Assembly: GCA_002381945.1 (NCBI GenBank)
Contig: DFXY01000014.1
Location: 35,614 to 54,744 of the forward strand
Reading direction: 5' to 3'
DNA: 19,131 nucleotides
From: Bacteriovoracaceae bacterium UBA4096
GTDB taxonomy: Bacteria; Bdellovibrionota; Bacteriovoracia; Bacteriovoracales; Bacteriovoracaceae
Shown here: positions 1 through 7,384 of the stretch, one piece after another
Numbering within the stretch: the first letter of the stretch is position 1
Layout of the letters: each line of letters opens with the position of its first letter
The notes under the pieces: model-generated
What the model was told of the DNA's origin: nothing
Database searches by the model: none
Seen by the model: only the letters and a program-made list of their open reading frames with translations
Position numbers and translations under genes: made by a program

Positions 1-606
1 ACGATCTTTTGCCGGAACCATAGGATCGGCCAGACCATTGATTGCAAGGACTTTGGCCTTAATGCCTTCAGAAGAAACTGTTGTTGTAAGTCCTCCGTGG
101 AAACTTACCACTCCTTTAATGTCAGCTCCGCTACGAGCATAATTCAGAGCTTGAGTTCCACCAAAACAATAACCAATAACATAAATTTTACTGGAATCGA
201 CATGAGGATCTTTCTTGGCCATCTCAACATATTGAGAGAGCTTTTCAATCCCTAACTCGGGGTTTTTATAAAAAGGCGTTGCTAAGGCCTGAGCTTCACT
301 GGGAGTTTCAACGGTCACCCCATCGCCAAAGAGATCAACTGCTAAAGTCGCATAACCTTCTTTGTTCAGCATCTCTGCGCGATTCATAATATAAGGAGTG
401 CGACCCCACCATTCGTGAACGATGATAACTAAAGGAACTTTTTCTTTAAATTCTTTGGGTAGTTGAATAGAAGCTTCAAACTTTGTCCCGCCCTGTTCAA
501 AACTGATAAGCGGTGAGTAACTTTCTTTAGGACTCTTTTCTTTTTTTAAGTGTCCACACGAGGTGAGGAAAATACTTAAGAATAATAGGCCCAAAGTCAT
601 TTTCAT
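1..606 (-). CDS. Dienelactone hydrolase family lipoprotein (partial, C-terminus beyond window)
   Basis: An alpha/beta-hydrolase of the dienelactone hydrolase family, open at the left edge of the window (the C-terminus with the expected catalytic His is missing). The start ATG at 606 has an AAGGAG Shine-Dalgarno 5 nt upstream. The first 17 residues form a lipoprotein signal peptide with lipobox L-T-S-C (Cys17), so the enzyme is probably anchored in the cell envelope. Family marks are VHEWWG after the first strands, the nucleophile elbow GYCFGG carrying the catalytic Cys (positions about 166-149 of the window), and NGLADP carrying the likely catalytic Asp near 36-19. The family hydrolyses lactones and esters; the substrate here is unknown. 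It lies 49 nt downstream of ogt on the same strand and may be cotranscribed, but no functional link to DNA repair is evident. Confidence 0.85.
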   Translation of the reverse strand, partial: MKMTLGLLFLSIFLTSCGHLKKEKSPKESYSPLISFEQGGTKFEASIQLPKEFKEKVPLVIIVHEWWGRTPYIMNRAEMLNKEGYATLAVDLFGDGVTVETPSEAQALATPFYKNPELGIEKLSQYVEMAKKDPHVDSSKIYVIGYCFGGTQALNYARSGADIKGVVSFHGGLTTTVSSEGIKAKVLAINGLADPMVPAKDR

Positions 607-655
607 ACTGTCTCCTTATTAATAAAAAATAGGTGACAGTATCTTAGCAGATTTT

Positions 656-1141
656 CTATTTTTGTGATTCGCCCTGCACAAGGAGTTCCAGGTCTAATAG
701 TTTCATTTTAGTTTTTATTCCTCCTGCATATCCACCTAATGATCCATCGGATGCAATCACCCTGTGACAAGGAACTATAATACACAAAGGATTCTTTCCA
801 TTGGCCGATCCTACTGCCCGGACTGCATTATGTTTTTTTATGCATGAAGCAAGTTTTCGATAAGAGTAGGTGTGTGCATAAGGAATTTTTAAAAGTTCTT
901 TCCATACCCTTAATTGGAAAGGAGTCCCCATGAGCTCAAGTGGAACCGTAAAGTTTGTCCGGCCTCCAATAAAATACTCGGCCAATTCATTTTGGGCCTG
1001 AATGAGAATAGGAGTGATGACACTGGCATGTGCAACATCTTGCTCTTCCCAATAAAGTCCACGCAGACCAGTTGGAGATGCAATTATATAGAGTGGTCCC
1101 ACCGGAGAGTCATACTTCCACTGTTTAAGTTGAGATTTCAT
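656..1141 (-). CDS. ogt: Methylated-DNA--protein-cysteine S-methyltransferase
   Basis: A suicide repair protein of 161 residues that transfers the methyl group from O6-methylguanine (and O4-methylthymine) in DNA to its own cysteine. The C-terminal domain carries the invariant active-site motif I-V-P-C-H-R-V-I with acceptor Cys125, preceded by GTPFQLRVW (72-80), IPYAHTYSY (86-94, family IPxGxxxTY) and the AVGSANGKNP recognition loop (109-118). The short N-terminal domain (about 1-65) matches the usual Ogt arrangement and the length is normal. Its ATG overlaps the TGA of the upstream Ada-AlkA gene as ATGA, so translation is probably coupled and the two repair proteins are made together. There is no Ada zinc domain on this polypeptide; that domain is on the neighbour. 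Confidence 0.95.
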   Translation of the reverse strand: MKSQLKQWKYDSPVGPLYIIASPTGLRGLYWEEQDVAHASVITPILIQAQNELAEYFIGGRTNFTVPLELMGTPFQLRVWKELLKIPYAHTYSYRKLASCIKKHNAVRAVGSANGKNPLCIIVPCHRVIASDGSLGGYAGGIKTKMKLLDLELLVQGESQK

Positions 1142-2562
1142 TTAATGATCCTTTTGGCATATTCTTTCCAGAGAAGAGTTGTGACATAACCTCTCCAGGG
1201 GGCCATCTTATTTATTCCCTCGATGGAATGTTTTTTTAAAGCTCGGGCAATGATGAGGTCTGTGGCCGGGAAAGCATCGGTATGCCTTAAGACCTTTAAG
1301 GCCATATAGTTACTTGTCCAAGGGCCGATGCCTTTTACTTTTTCTAAGTTTCGAATGAATTCTTCACTATCCTGAGTTAATTCAAGTGAAAGGTCTCCAC
1401 TCAGTAATGCCTTACAGAAGGTTTTGAGGGTTTCTTTTCGGGCCTTGGTGGTTCGAACACCATTAAGATTTGATTTAGCGATAACCTCTGGAGATGGAAA
1501 TAGTTTAATTGATTGGCCTTCATGTTTTCTGCCCGAGTCTTCACCTAATGAATGAATCAAGTCATTCACTAATGCTCGACCAAATTCGACACTGACAAAT
1601 TGGCCTAAAATAGCACAGACAGCAGTTTCAAAACCATCCCATCCAGATGGCAATCTAAGACCTGGATGCTTCTTTATTATTTTTTTAATTGAGGGATCTG
1701 ACTCGAGGGCATTGGAGATAATGAGTGGATCAGAATCCAGATCGAACATGGCCCTGACTCGCCCTAGGATGGAGTGGATGTAGGAGCTATCGGGGAAATC
1801 GATTTCTACTTTAAGGGAGTGGGTAGCTTCATTATTGGAAATAATCACTTCTCCCACCTTGCCATCAAATTCGATAATACGGACCATCTTATCATCTTCA
1901 AATCTTTCCAATAAACCTACTTGATGGGCCTTATAAAAACTTAGAAGTCCCTGGTAGTCATAGGGAGGCCGATAGGCGAGAGAAAGGACCAGAGCAGAAT
2001 CCTTTTTTAAATTCAGTCGTCTGATCTGTGATGGTGATTTTTTAAACCGCTTTCTAAAAGCATCGTTATAGCGGCGAATGGATTCAAATCCTGAAGAGAA
2101 AGCAATTTCAGTTAGTGGTAGCCTGGTTTCCGTAATGAGTTTCCTTGCTAGATTCAGACGATTATCAAAGGCCAGTTGTTTCGGTGTTTTTCCTATCTCA
2201 TCAGTAAAAACCCGCCGAAGGTGTCTGGCACTCACACCAAATAGTGCGGCAAATTCATTTTCATCAAATCTCAGTGTCTCTTGCAGTTGAATCATCTTGA
2301 TTGCTCTATTGACCATCGCCGATTTTCCGATCCAGACGGGAGAGCCGGGAGCGCTTTCGGGACGGCAACGCAGGCAAGGTCTATATCCTGCTTTTTCCGC
2401 AGCTAGACTAGAGGTGAAGAATTCAACATTTTCTCTTTTAGGTTTAGCAGGACAAATAGGACGACAATAGATACCAGTAGTTTTAACACCCACATAGAAC
2501 TTTCCGTCAAAACGGTTATCCCGGGTAAGCATTGCCTGATAGTAGATATCTTCTTTGTTCAT
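1138..2562 (-). CDS. Ada regulatory domain fused to AlkA DNA-3-methyladenine glycosylase
   Basis: A 474-residue fusion of alkylation sensor and repair enzyme. Residues 20-70 are the Ada zinc-binding domain, with cysteines C33, C37, C63 and C66 in the contexts TGIYCRPIC and RPCLRC; C33 corresponds to the methyl-phosphotriester acceptor of E. coli Ada. Residues 83-182 form the two-helix AraC-type DNA-binding domain. Residues 190-305 match the AlkA N-terminal domain and 308-474 the HhH-GPD glycosylase, with hairpin VKGIGPWT (409-416) and catalytic Asp435 in FPATDLII. The family excises 3-methyladenine and other alkylated bases. The same Ada-AlkA fusion beside a stand-alone Ogt is known from mycobacteria, in contrast to the E. 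coli Ada-Ogt fusion. Methylation of C33 presumably turns the protein into an activator of its own operon. No strong Shine-Dalgarno is seen before ATG 2562; Met11 is a less likely start because it would cut the N-terminus before the zinc domain. Confidence 0.93.
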   Translation of the reverse strand: MNKEDIYYQAMLTRDNRFDGKFYVGVKTTGIYCRPICPAKPKRENVEFFTSSLAAEKAGYRPCLRCRPESAPGSPVWIGKSAMVNRAIKMIQLQETLRFDENEFAALFGVSARHLRRVFTDEIGKTPKQLAFDNRLNLARKLITETRLPLTEIAFSSGFESIRRYNDAFRKRFKKSPSQIRRLNLKKDSALVLSLAYRPPYDYQGLLSFYKAHQVGLLERFEDDKMVRIIEFDGKVGEVIISNNEATHSLKVEIDFPDSSYIHSILGRVRAMFDLDSDPLIISNALESDPSIKKIIKKHPGLRLPSGWDGFETAVCAILGQFVSVEFGRALVNDLIHSLGEDSGRKHEGQSIKLFPSPEVIAKSNLNGVRTTKARKETLKTFCKALLSGDLSLELTQDSEEFIRNLEKVKGIGPWTSNYMALKVLRHTDAFPATDLIIARALKKHSIEGINKMAPWRGYVTTLLWKEYAKRIIK

Positions 2563-2626
2563 AGAGGTATATTACTTCTAAGAACAAGAGATGAATGGCC
2601 ATTTTCGGACTTTGTCGAATTTTACT

Positions 2627-4222
2627 CTAAAGCTGATTAAAGATGGCTTCGAACAGAAGATCCAATCCTGCCTGATTCGGTAAGGCAAGTTCAGTAGCGC
2701 TTGTGACTTTTTTACCCTGTCTTAGGGTGTCTCCCAGGGCCTCAGTAAGCTCACGGTTTAAAGCATAATCAGTTGTCACAGTGACTTTCTCAAGTTCATA
2801 ACGGCCGGAACGCGGGTGCAGGTTATAACTGCCATACCAACTCAAGTCGTCGGCCCTGAAAATTTTTGTATGAAGGGTTTGTCCATTTTTTAGATAAATT
2901 TCGGCCCCATGATCATACATCTCTTTTAAGCTCTTCTGAATGGGTAAACTGACAATCGGTTCATCGACGCTCTTCATGGAGTTGGAATAAATGCGGACCT
3001 TAACCCCCCTGCCAATGGCCCCAATTAAGGCACGTTTCAGTCCAGGCGTGCTGATGAAGTAGGCGTTGGCAATCTCAATTTCTTTTTTAGCATTCATTGC
3101 TGCATAAACAGTGATATTAGAAACCGCATCGGCCTTTTTAAGTTGAGGAGTACTTAGGAAAGTTCCAGTTTGACCCATAGGTGTCTTTACACCGGTCTTT
3201 AAGGGCAACTTTTTATAGGAAAGGTTTTGCAGATTGATTTGTTCATTCCAGAGTTTGGCAAAAAGGTGAGGGTTGATCACTTCAGCAATCGTCCCTTCAT
3301 GATACACGTCAAGGTCACTCCACTTGTTATCTTGCAGATAAAGATCTCCAATATTGCGGCCACCTTCGATGCAGTAGAGATCATCAACAATAAGAAATTT
3401 TGAATGCATACCATAGAATGGGTTTTCTTTGGATTTCCATCCAATGACTTCTATGCCTGAATTTTTCATGCGTTGAAGCTCTGACTTATAGCCGTGGCGC
3501 TGAGCTACTTGCGAATCCACCAGAATTTGGACTTTTACATTTCTTTTTCTTGCCTTGATAAGCTCTGCTGCCACTAGTTTTCCCGTCGAATCGTCATGGA
3601 ATCCCCATGTTGCGAGCTTAATACTCGAGTTGGCATTCCGGATAATCTCAATTCTCTTATCTAAGGCCCGGGAGTTGCTTACCAGAACTTCAGTTTTGTT
3701 CACAGTGGTCATGGGCATATTGGTCAACTTCAAGAATACTTGCCTGAAAGTTTCGGATCGAAATGAAGAGACACGTGGGAGAGTCTTTAAGAGGCGTTCT
3801 TGATCTTGTGTGATGGTCTTCCATCCTGGAAACTGATACTCTTTTTTGAAATAACCACGATCATATAATTCTGACCGAATTGCCAAACCCAAGGTTTGAA
3901 CTGCCAACTCCTCACTTACATTTTTAAGGGCGGGGATTATATTTTCTTTTTTGATGTTTCTAATTAATAGCAGAAGACTTGAATCGAGTTTTTTACTGGA
4001 CTCTAAATACCAGAAAGCTTCAAAAATTTGTTTCTCGGCCTCTTTAGGATCTGAACAGTTTATTTTAAGGCCAGCAATCCCTGGCGTGAGAACTTGTAGC
4101 GCAGTGGGATTCTTCATCGCCCCTTTGATTTTCTGTAACCAAACGTCACAGCTTTCATCCAGTGCGAAAGCTTGAGTTAAAGTTATTAAACTTATCAAGA
4201 GGAATCTGGTTAATGTTTTCAT
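2627..4222 (-). CDS. Secreted phospholipase D-like (cardiolipin synthase-like) protein with two HKD motifs
   Basis: A 531-residue member of the phospholipase D superfamily. An N-terminal signal peptide (about 1-20, cleavage near AFA-LD) predicts export to the periplasm or outside. Residues about 21-150 form a helical, Lys/Glu-rich extension I do not recognise. The catalytic half contains HKD motif 1 at H273, K275, D280 followed by GGRN (287-290), and HKD motif 2 at H451, K453, D458 followed by G-S-Y-N (464-467). Both motifs are complete, so hydrolysis or transfer of phosphodiester bonds is expected. The two-motif layout resembles cardiolipin synthases and secreted PLD-like phosphodiesterases; synthases normally have membrane helices at the N-terminus, absent here. 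It precedes ada-alkA by 64 nt on the same strand. Substrate (own lipid, prey lipid or nucleic acid) is not determined. Confidence 0.87.
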   Translation of the reverse strand: MKTLTRFLLISLITLTQAFALDESCDVWLQKIKGAMKNPTALQVLTPGIAGLKINCSDPKEAEKQIFEAFWYLESSKKLDSSLLLLIRNIKKENIIPALKNVSEELAVQTLGLAIRSELYDRGYFKKEYQFPGWKTITQDQERLLKTLPRVSSFRSETFRQVFLKLTNMPMTTVNKTEVLVSNSRALDKRIEIIRNANSSIKLATWGFHDDSTGKLVAAELIKARKRNVKVQILVDSQVAQRHGYKSELQRMKNSGIEVIGWKSKENPFYGMHSKFLIVDDLYCIEGGRNIGDLYLQDNKWSDLDVYHEGTIAEVINPHLFAKLWNEQINLQNLSYKKLPLKTGVKTPMGQTGTFLSTPQLKKADAVSNITVYAAMNAKKEIEIANAYFISTPGLKRALIGAIGRGVKVRIYSNSMKSVDEPIVSLPIQKSLKEMYDHGAEIYLKNGQTLHTKIFRADDLSWYGSYNLHPRSGRYELEKVTVTTDYALNRELTEALGDTLRQGKKVTSATELALPNQAGLDLLFEAIFNQL

Positions 4223-4330
4223 GGGCGATATTATGTCAGATTTTGAAAAAAACTGAGCTTGCCTTGTACTTTTTACAGCTCTCTATTAAGGAGCAGGGCC
4301 TTCTTTTAGGGGTAATGCTATAGTTTGGTA

Positions 4331-4918
4331 ATGGATAGTATGTTTTTTAAAGCTTTTGTCTCATTGTTTGTGGCCATCGATGCTGTGGGGGCCCTGCCAT
4401 TTCTGGTAGGCCTCACTAAGAATCTAAATGCGGCCGAGAAAAAAAGCCTGATTTATCGGGCCACCGGTTCGGCCTTTTTTATTGGTCTGACATTCATTTT
4501 TGGCGGCCGTGCCATTTTTAATTTCCTTGGTATTACGGAAAGCGACTTTCGTGTCGCCGGTGGATTACTTCTCATTGTTTTTTCGATCCGTGATCTTTTA
4601 GATTCCTCCAGTCATCAAGGAGCTTCTGCACCAACTCGGGTCGGTATTGTTCCCATAGCAGTTCCCTTAATGATGGGGCCTGCTGCTTTGGCAACATTAA
4701 TGGTAGGGATCGAACAGTATGGGCCTCTAACTACTGTCTTGAGTCTTACTTTAAATCTTCTCATCGTATGGTTACTGTTCTCACATGCCGGAAGGGTCGT
4801 TAAGGTCTTAGGTGATGATGTCAGTGATGCTGTTAATAAGATTTTCTCCCTCCTAATCGCTGCGATTGGAGTGATGCTGGTCCGTTCGGGTTTAATTGAA
4901 ATGTTCGGTCTTAATTAA
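4331..4918 (+). CDS. MarC family integral membrane protein
   Basis: A 195-residue hydrophobic protein with about six predicted membrane helices, matching the MarC (UPF0056) family in length and in conserved stretches: an N-terminal helix with VAIDAVGALPF, and the central PIAVPLMMGPAALATLM segment typical of the family. The role of MarC proteins is not established; the old link to multiple antibiotic resistance was withdrawn for E. coli MarC. I chose ATG 4331; a TTG two codons upstream (4325) is in frame, and ATG 4340 is also possible. No well-placed Shine-Dalgarno sits before any of them: AGGGG lies at 4308-4312, and an isolated TAAGGAG at 4287-4293 is too far away. The stop lies inside the end of the convergent lysR gene (8-nt tail overlap). 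Confidence 0.88.
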   Translation: MDSMFFKAFVSLFVAIDAVGALPFLVGLTKNLNAAEKKSLIYRATGSAFFIGLTFIFGGRAIFNFLGITESDFRVAGGLLLIVFSIRDLLDSSSHQGASAPTRVGIVPIAVPLMMGPAALATLMVGIEQYGPLTTVLSLTLNLLIVWLLFSHAGRVVKVLGDDVSDAVNKIFSLLIAAIGVMLVRSGLIEMFGLN

Positions 4919-5732
4919 CCCGGATATAGGATTTTTTCAAGGTCTCAAAGATCATCCTTCCTTCTTTAGATTTAATCATTTCCGGGTAACATGTAAGCGA
5001 CAATTGATCTTTAAAGGTTGGGCCTTTATTCACTCTTTTTAGGTTCAGCTTCTGGGACTTCACGACCTGTGAAGGTATAATCCCGTATCCTGCACCAGAA
5101 TTCGTCAGATGAGCAATGAGTTCCAGATTCTGGACTTCTACTGTCTCTCCAGGGGCCTCTTTCCAACGGGAGATAATGGAGTGGGCCTGGAGCATTTGAG
5201 GGTTATAGATTAATTTGGCCTGGTATCTATTTTTTGATTCCCATACACACACATCATCTTCACCGATTGATTTAATGATGAGACCTTGAATCTGGAGCGG
5301 ATTCATAACAATTCCAAAGTCAATCGAGCCCTGGGCCACCATTTTATTTATTTCATTCGAGGATGAATTGATAATTTCCATGCCTACTTCCGGGGCCTCT
5401 AGATGCATATATTTCAAGAAATCACCGAGAACAAACATTCCGACAGATGGATGACAGCCAATTCGAAATTTTAGACTTGTTTTCTTACCCTTGATCTTAT
5501 TCAGAACGGCCAAAGCCTCTTGAGCTTCTGGTAAGAGTTTTTTTCCTTGTGGGGTCAGCTTCACTCCCTCACGACTGCGAATGAAAATAGGGTAACCTAA
5601 TTCGGCTTCAAGTTTCTGAATGCCTAAAGACAGTGAGGGTTGGGCCATGTTGAGCTTTTCAGAAGCTTCTGAGAGTGTCTTTGACTCAGAAGTCACGATG
5701 AAGTTTTCCAGATCTTTAAACGTGATACTCAT
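4911..5732 (-). CDS. LysR-family transcriptional regulator, divergent from the isonitrile operon
   Basis: A 273-residue LysR-type regulator. Residues 3-62 form the winged helix-turn-helix with the typical pattern LNMAQPSLSLGIQKLEAELG and the wing LTPQGKKLLP. Residues about 90-270 make the periplasmic-binding-protein-like effector domain, beginning at LKFRIGCHPSVG; the protein is a little shorter than the usual 290-310 residues, with the shortfall in the effector part. It is transcribed away from the isonitrile synthase gene across a 100-bp gap that holds two dyads of the LysR-box kind, the classic arrangement for a regulator controlling the divergent operon. In Pseudomonas the pvc isonitrile genes are also under a LysR regulator (PtxR). 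The inducer is unknown. It overlaps marC by 8 nt tail to tail. Confidence 0.9.
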   Translation of the reverse strand: MSITFKDLENFIVTSESKTLSEASEKLNMAQPSLSLGIQKLEAELGYPIFIRSREGVKLTPQGKKLLPEAQEALAVLNKIKGKKTSLKFRIGCHPSVGMFVLGDFLKYMHLEAPEVGMEIINSSSNEINKMVAQGSIDFGIVMNPLQIQGLIIKSIGEDDVCVWESKNRYQAKLIYNPQMLQAHSIISRWKEAPGETVEVQNLELIAHLTNSGAGYGIIPSQVVKSQKLNLKRVNKGPTFKDQLSLTCYPEMIKSKEGRMIFETLKKSYIRVN

Positions 5733-5746
5733 CTATATGCCTTTAC

Positions 5747-5761
5747 CTATGGGAGATATAG
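5747..5761. promoter_or_regulatory. Candidate LysR box (CTAT-N7-ATAG)
   Basis: A 15-bp interrupted palindrome CTATGGGAGATATAG in the lysR-isnA intergenic gap. It fits the T-N11-A rule of LysR-type operators. A further CTATAT at 5733-5738 can also pair with ATATAG at 5756-5761. Binding is inferred from position and symmetry only. Confidence 0.4.
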
Positions 5762-5765
5762 TTAG

Positions 5766-5782
5766 CATAGTATTAATATATG
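5766..5782. promoter_or_regulatory. Second dyad in the lysR-isnA gap (CATA-N9-TATG)
   Basis: An imperfect palindrome CATAGTATTAATATATG lying 4 bp after the first dyad and about 50 bp before the isnA start codon. It could be the activation half-site that pairs with the recognition site at 5747-5761, as LysR proteins usually contact two adjacent sites. The region is AT-rich, so chance symmetry is possible. Confidence 0.3.
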
Positions 5783-5832
5783 ATCTTGGTCCATGTATCA
5801 ATAGATAGACAATCTTTTACAAGGATACAGGG

Positions 5833-6735
5833 ATGACCATATTGACCCAAATCAGCGAAATCTTAAAAGAATACTCATTCCATCTTGAAGAAGTGTTTGA
5901 GAGTGAGGTTCCCTTATTTAAACATATCGCAACCCGCATGAAGGAAGAACGGGAACTGGTGTTCCTGCTGCCGGCCTTTCCGGCAAAAAGTCCCAGCCCC
6001 TTAAAAACCTTGGGGCAACTACCGGACCTGGGTGAAGTACTGGCCTTACAGAATCTACAAAAACTCTGTGACAGAATTTCAAATATCTATAGTCCTGGCG
6101 CTAAAATAATCATTTGTTCGGATGGAAGAGTCTTTAGTGATGTCGTTAGAGTCAGTGATGAAAGTATCACTCTTTATCAGGAAGGAATTAAAGATATCAT
6201 TCAGGAGTTTAAACTTCACAGGTTAGAGATATTTGCTCTGGATGATCTATACCCAGGGCTTGAAGGCAATGAACTCAGAGAGCGCCTTTTAAAGCAGTTT
6301 TCTAGACCACAGGAAGAATTAAGACTTTTAGTTAGGAATCAAGAAGATCATAAAAAACTTTTTAATGGTCTCCACAAATTTCTGCTAGAAGATGAAATTG
6401 CATTGAATAAGTTTTCGTCTAAAAATCAAATGGCCAAAGAGACTAAAGAGCGAACATATGAACTCATGCGTAGGTCCGATGCATGGTCGGAATTGATTAA
6501 TCATTATTTTAACAATCAACTGCGTTTATCTATTCATCCCTATCATCCTGAACACGATAAATTTGGCATCAAGCTTGTTACCAGTTCGAGTAAGTGGGCG
6601 ACTCCCTGGCACAATGTTACGGTAAAAATCAAAGACAGGTTCGAGCTGATGCATCTTAAAGATGCATTAAAACTTCAAGTAGAGCCTAAAATGATGAAGG
6701 ATAAATATGCATATTTTGAAATCGCAGAATTTTAA
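5833..6735 (+). CDS. Isonitrile (isocyanide) synthase, PvcA/IsnA/DIT1 family
   Basis: A 300-residue enzyme of the DIT1/PvcA family, which converts the amino group of L-tyrosine or L-tryptophan to an isonitrile using ribulose-5-phosphate as the carbon source. Signature motifs in order: PAFPAKSPSPLKTLG (47-61) followed by PDLGEVLAL (64-72), CSDGRVFSD (95-103), a basic pair in ERTYELMRRSDAW (206-218), SIHPY (233-237) and TPWHNV (257-262). Length is close to that of bacterial IsnA proteins and no motif is missing. ATG 5833 has AAGGA 7 nt upstream. It is the first gene of a three-gene operon (isnB-like gene overlapping by 29 nt, then a P450) and is divergent from a LysR regulator. The family assignment is firm; the amino-acid substrate cannot be read from the sequence. 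Confidence 0.93.
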   Translation: MTILTQISEILKEYSFHLEEVFESEVPLFKHIATRMKEERELVFLLPAFPAKSPSPLKTLGQLPDLGEVLALQNLQKLCDRISNIYSPGAKIIICSDGRVFSDVVRVSDESITLYQEGIKDIIQEFKLHRLEIFALDDLYPGLEGNELRERLLKQFSRPQEELRLLVRNQEDHKKLFNGLHKFLLEDEIALNKFSSKNQMAKETKERTYELMRRSDAWSELINHYFNNQLRLSIHPYHPEHDKFGIKLVTSSSKWATPWHNVTVKIKDRFELMHLKDALKLQVEPKMMKDKYAYFEIAEF

Positions 6736-7375
6736 TGATGAAGCCTTAATTGAATTTGCTCAAGGCCTGAGTTCAAAATCAGGTGAGCTCAAAGATAAGC
6801 TTTTACATTGGGAGTTTGGTCCGATTATGCATATGAGGTATGATGTTGAGGCCACTAATTATCTTTTTTCAAATGAGGTCGTTCCCTTTCACTGGGATGG
6901 TGCTTTTTATCATGAACCCTATAAACTTCTGTTTTATTGTACTCATACTGAAGGCATTGGTGGTGAAACGCTTTTCACAAACACTGAAAAGATCTGGGAG
7001 AGTTTAACTTTAAAGGAGCAAGAGGAATGCAGCAAGATCAGCATGGTTTATCGCACTGAAAAACTTGCTCATTATGGCGGAGAGATTCAAGTACCATTGG
7101 TTCAAAAACATCCCTTCACTGGTAAAACCATATTACGCTTTGCCGAAAAAGTTGAAACTTCACTTAATCCAGTTGAACTTAAAATACTGGGATCTGCGAA
7201 CTCTTCTGGCATTTATCAATTTTTAAGAAAAAAGCTGTATGACCCAAGATTCCTATATCAGCATCGATGGGAAGTTGGGGACGTGGTGATTTGCGATAAC
7301 TTTACCTATCTTCACGGTAGAAAATCTCTTGGTCAAAACACCGGTAGAAGCTTTAAACGCATTCAAATTCTATAA
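6707..7375 (+). CDS. Short Fe(II)/2-oxoglutarate dioxygenase, PvcB/IsnB-like (TauD family)
   Basis: A 222-residue non-haem iron dioxygenase of the TauD/PvcB type. Iron ligands are visible as H62-x-D64 in PFHWDGAFYHEP and distal H203 in YLHGR; R214 is placed to bind 2-oxoglutarate. WEFGPIM (35-41) and GGETLFT (85-91) match PvcB proteins, which desaturate or otherwise oxidise the amino-acid isonitrile made by IsnA. The gene starts inside the end of isnA: ATG 6707 has GAAGGA at 6696-6701 with a 5-nt spacer, and no other in-frame ATG gives a better start. The protein begins at the strand where family members usually read LxLRGF, so about 40-60 N-terminal residues present in typical PvcB proteins (about 290 residues) are absent. 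Coupled translation with isnA is likely. Confidence 0.85.
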   Translation: MHILKSQNFNDEALIEFAQGLSSKSGELKDKLLHWEFGPIMHMRYDVEATNYLFSNEVVPFHWDGAFYHEPYKLLFYCTHTEGIGGETLFTNTEKIWESLTLKEQEECSKISMVYRTEKLAHYGGEIQVPLVQKHPFTGKTILRFAEKVETSLNPVELKILGSANSSGIYQFLRKKLYDPRFLYQHRWEVGDVVICDNFTYLHGRKSLGQNTGRSFKRIQIL

Positions 7376-7384
7376 GGAGATAAG

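Noticed and set aside
5733..5832. Defined sigma-70 promoter for isnA
   Set aside because: The gap is AT-rich and gives many -10-like hexamers; no -35/-10 pair with proper spacing stands out.
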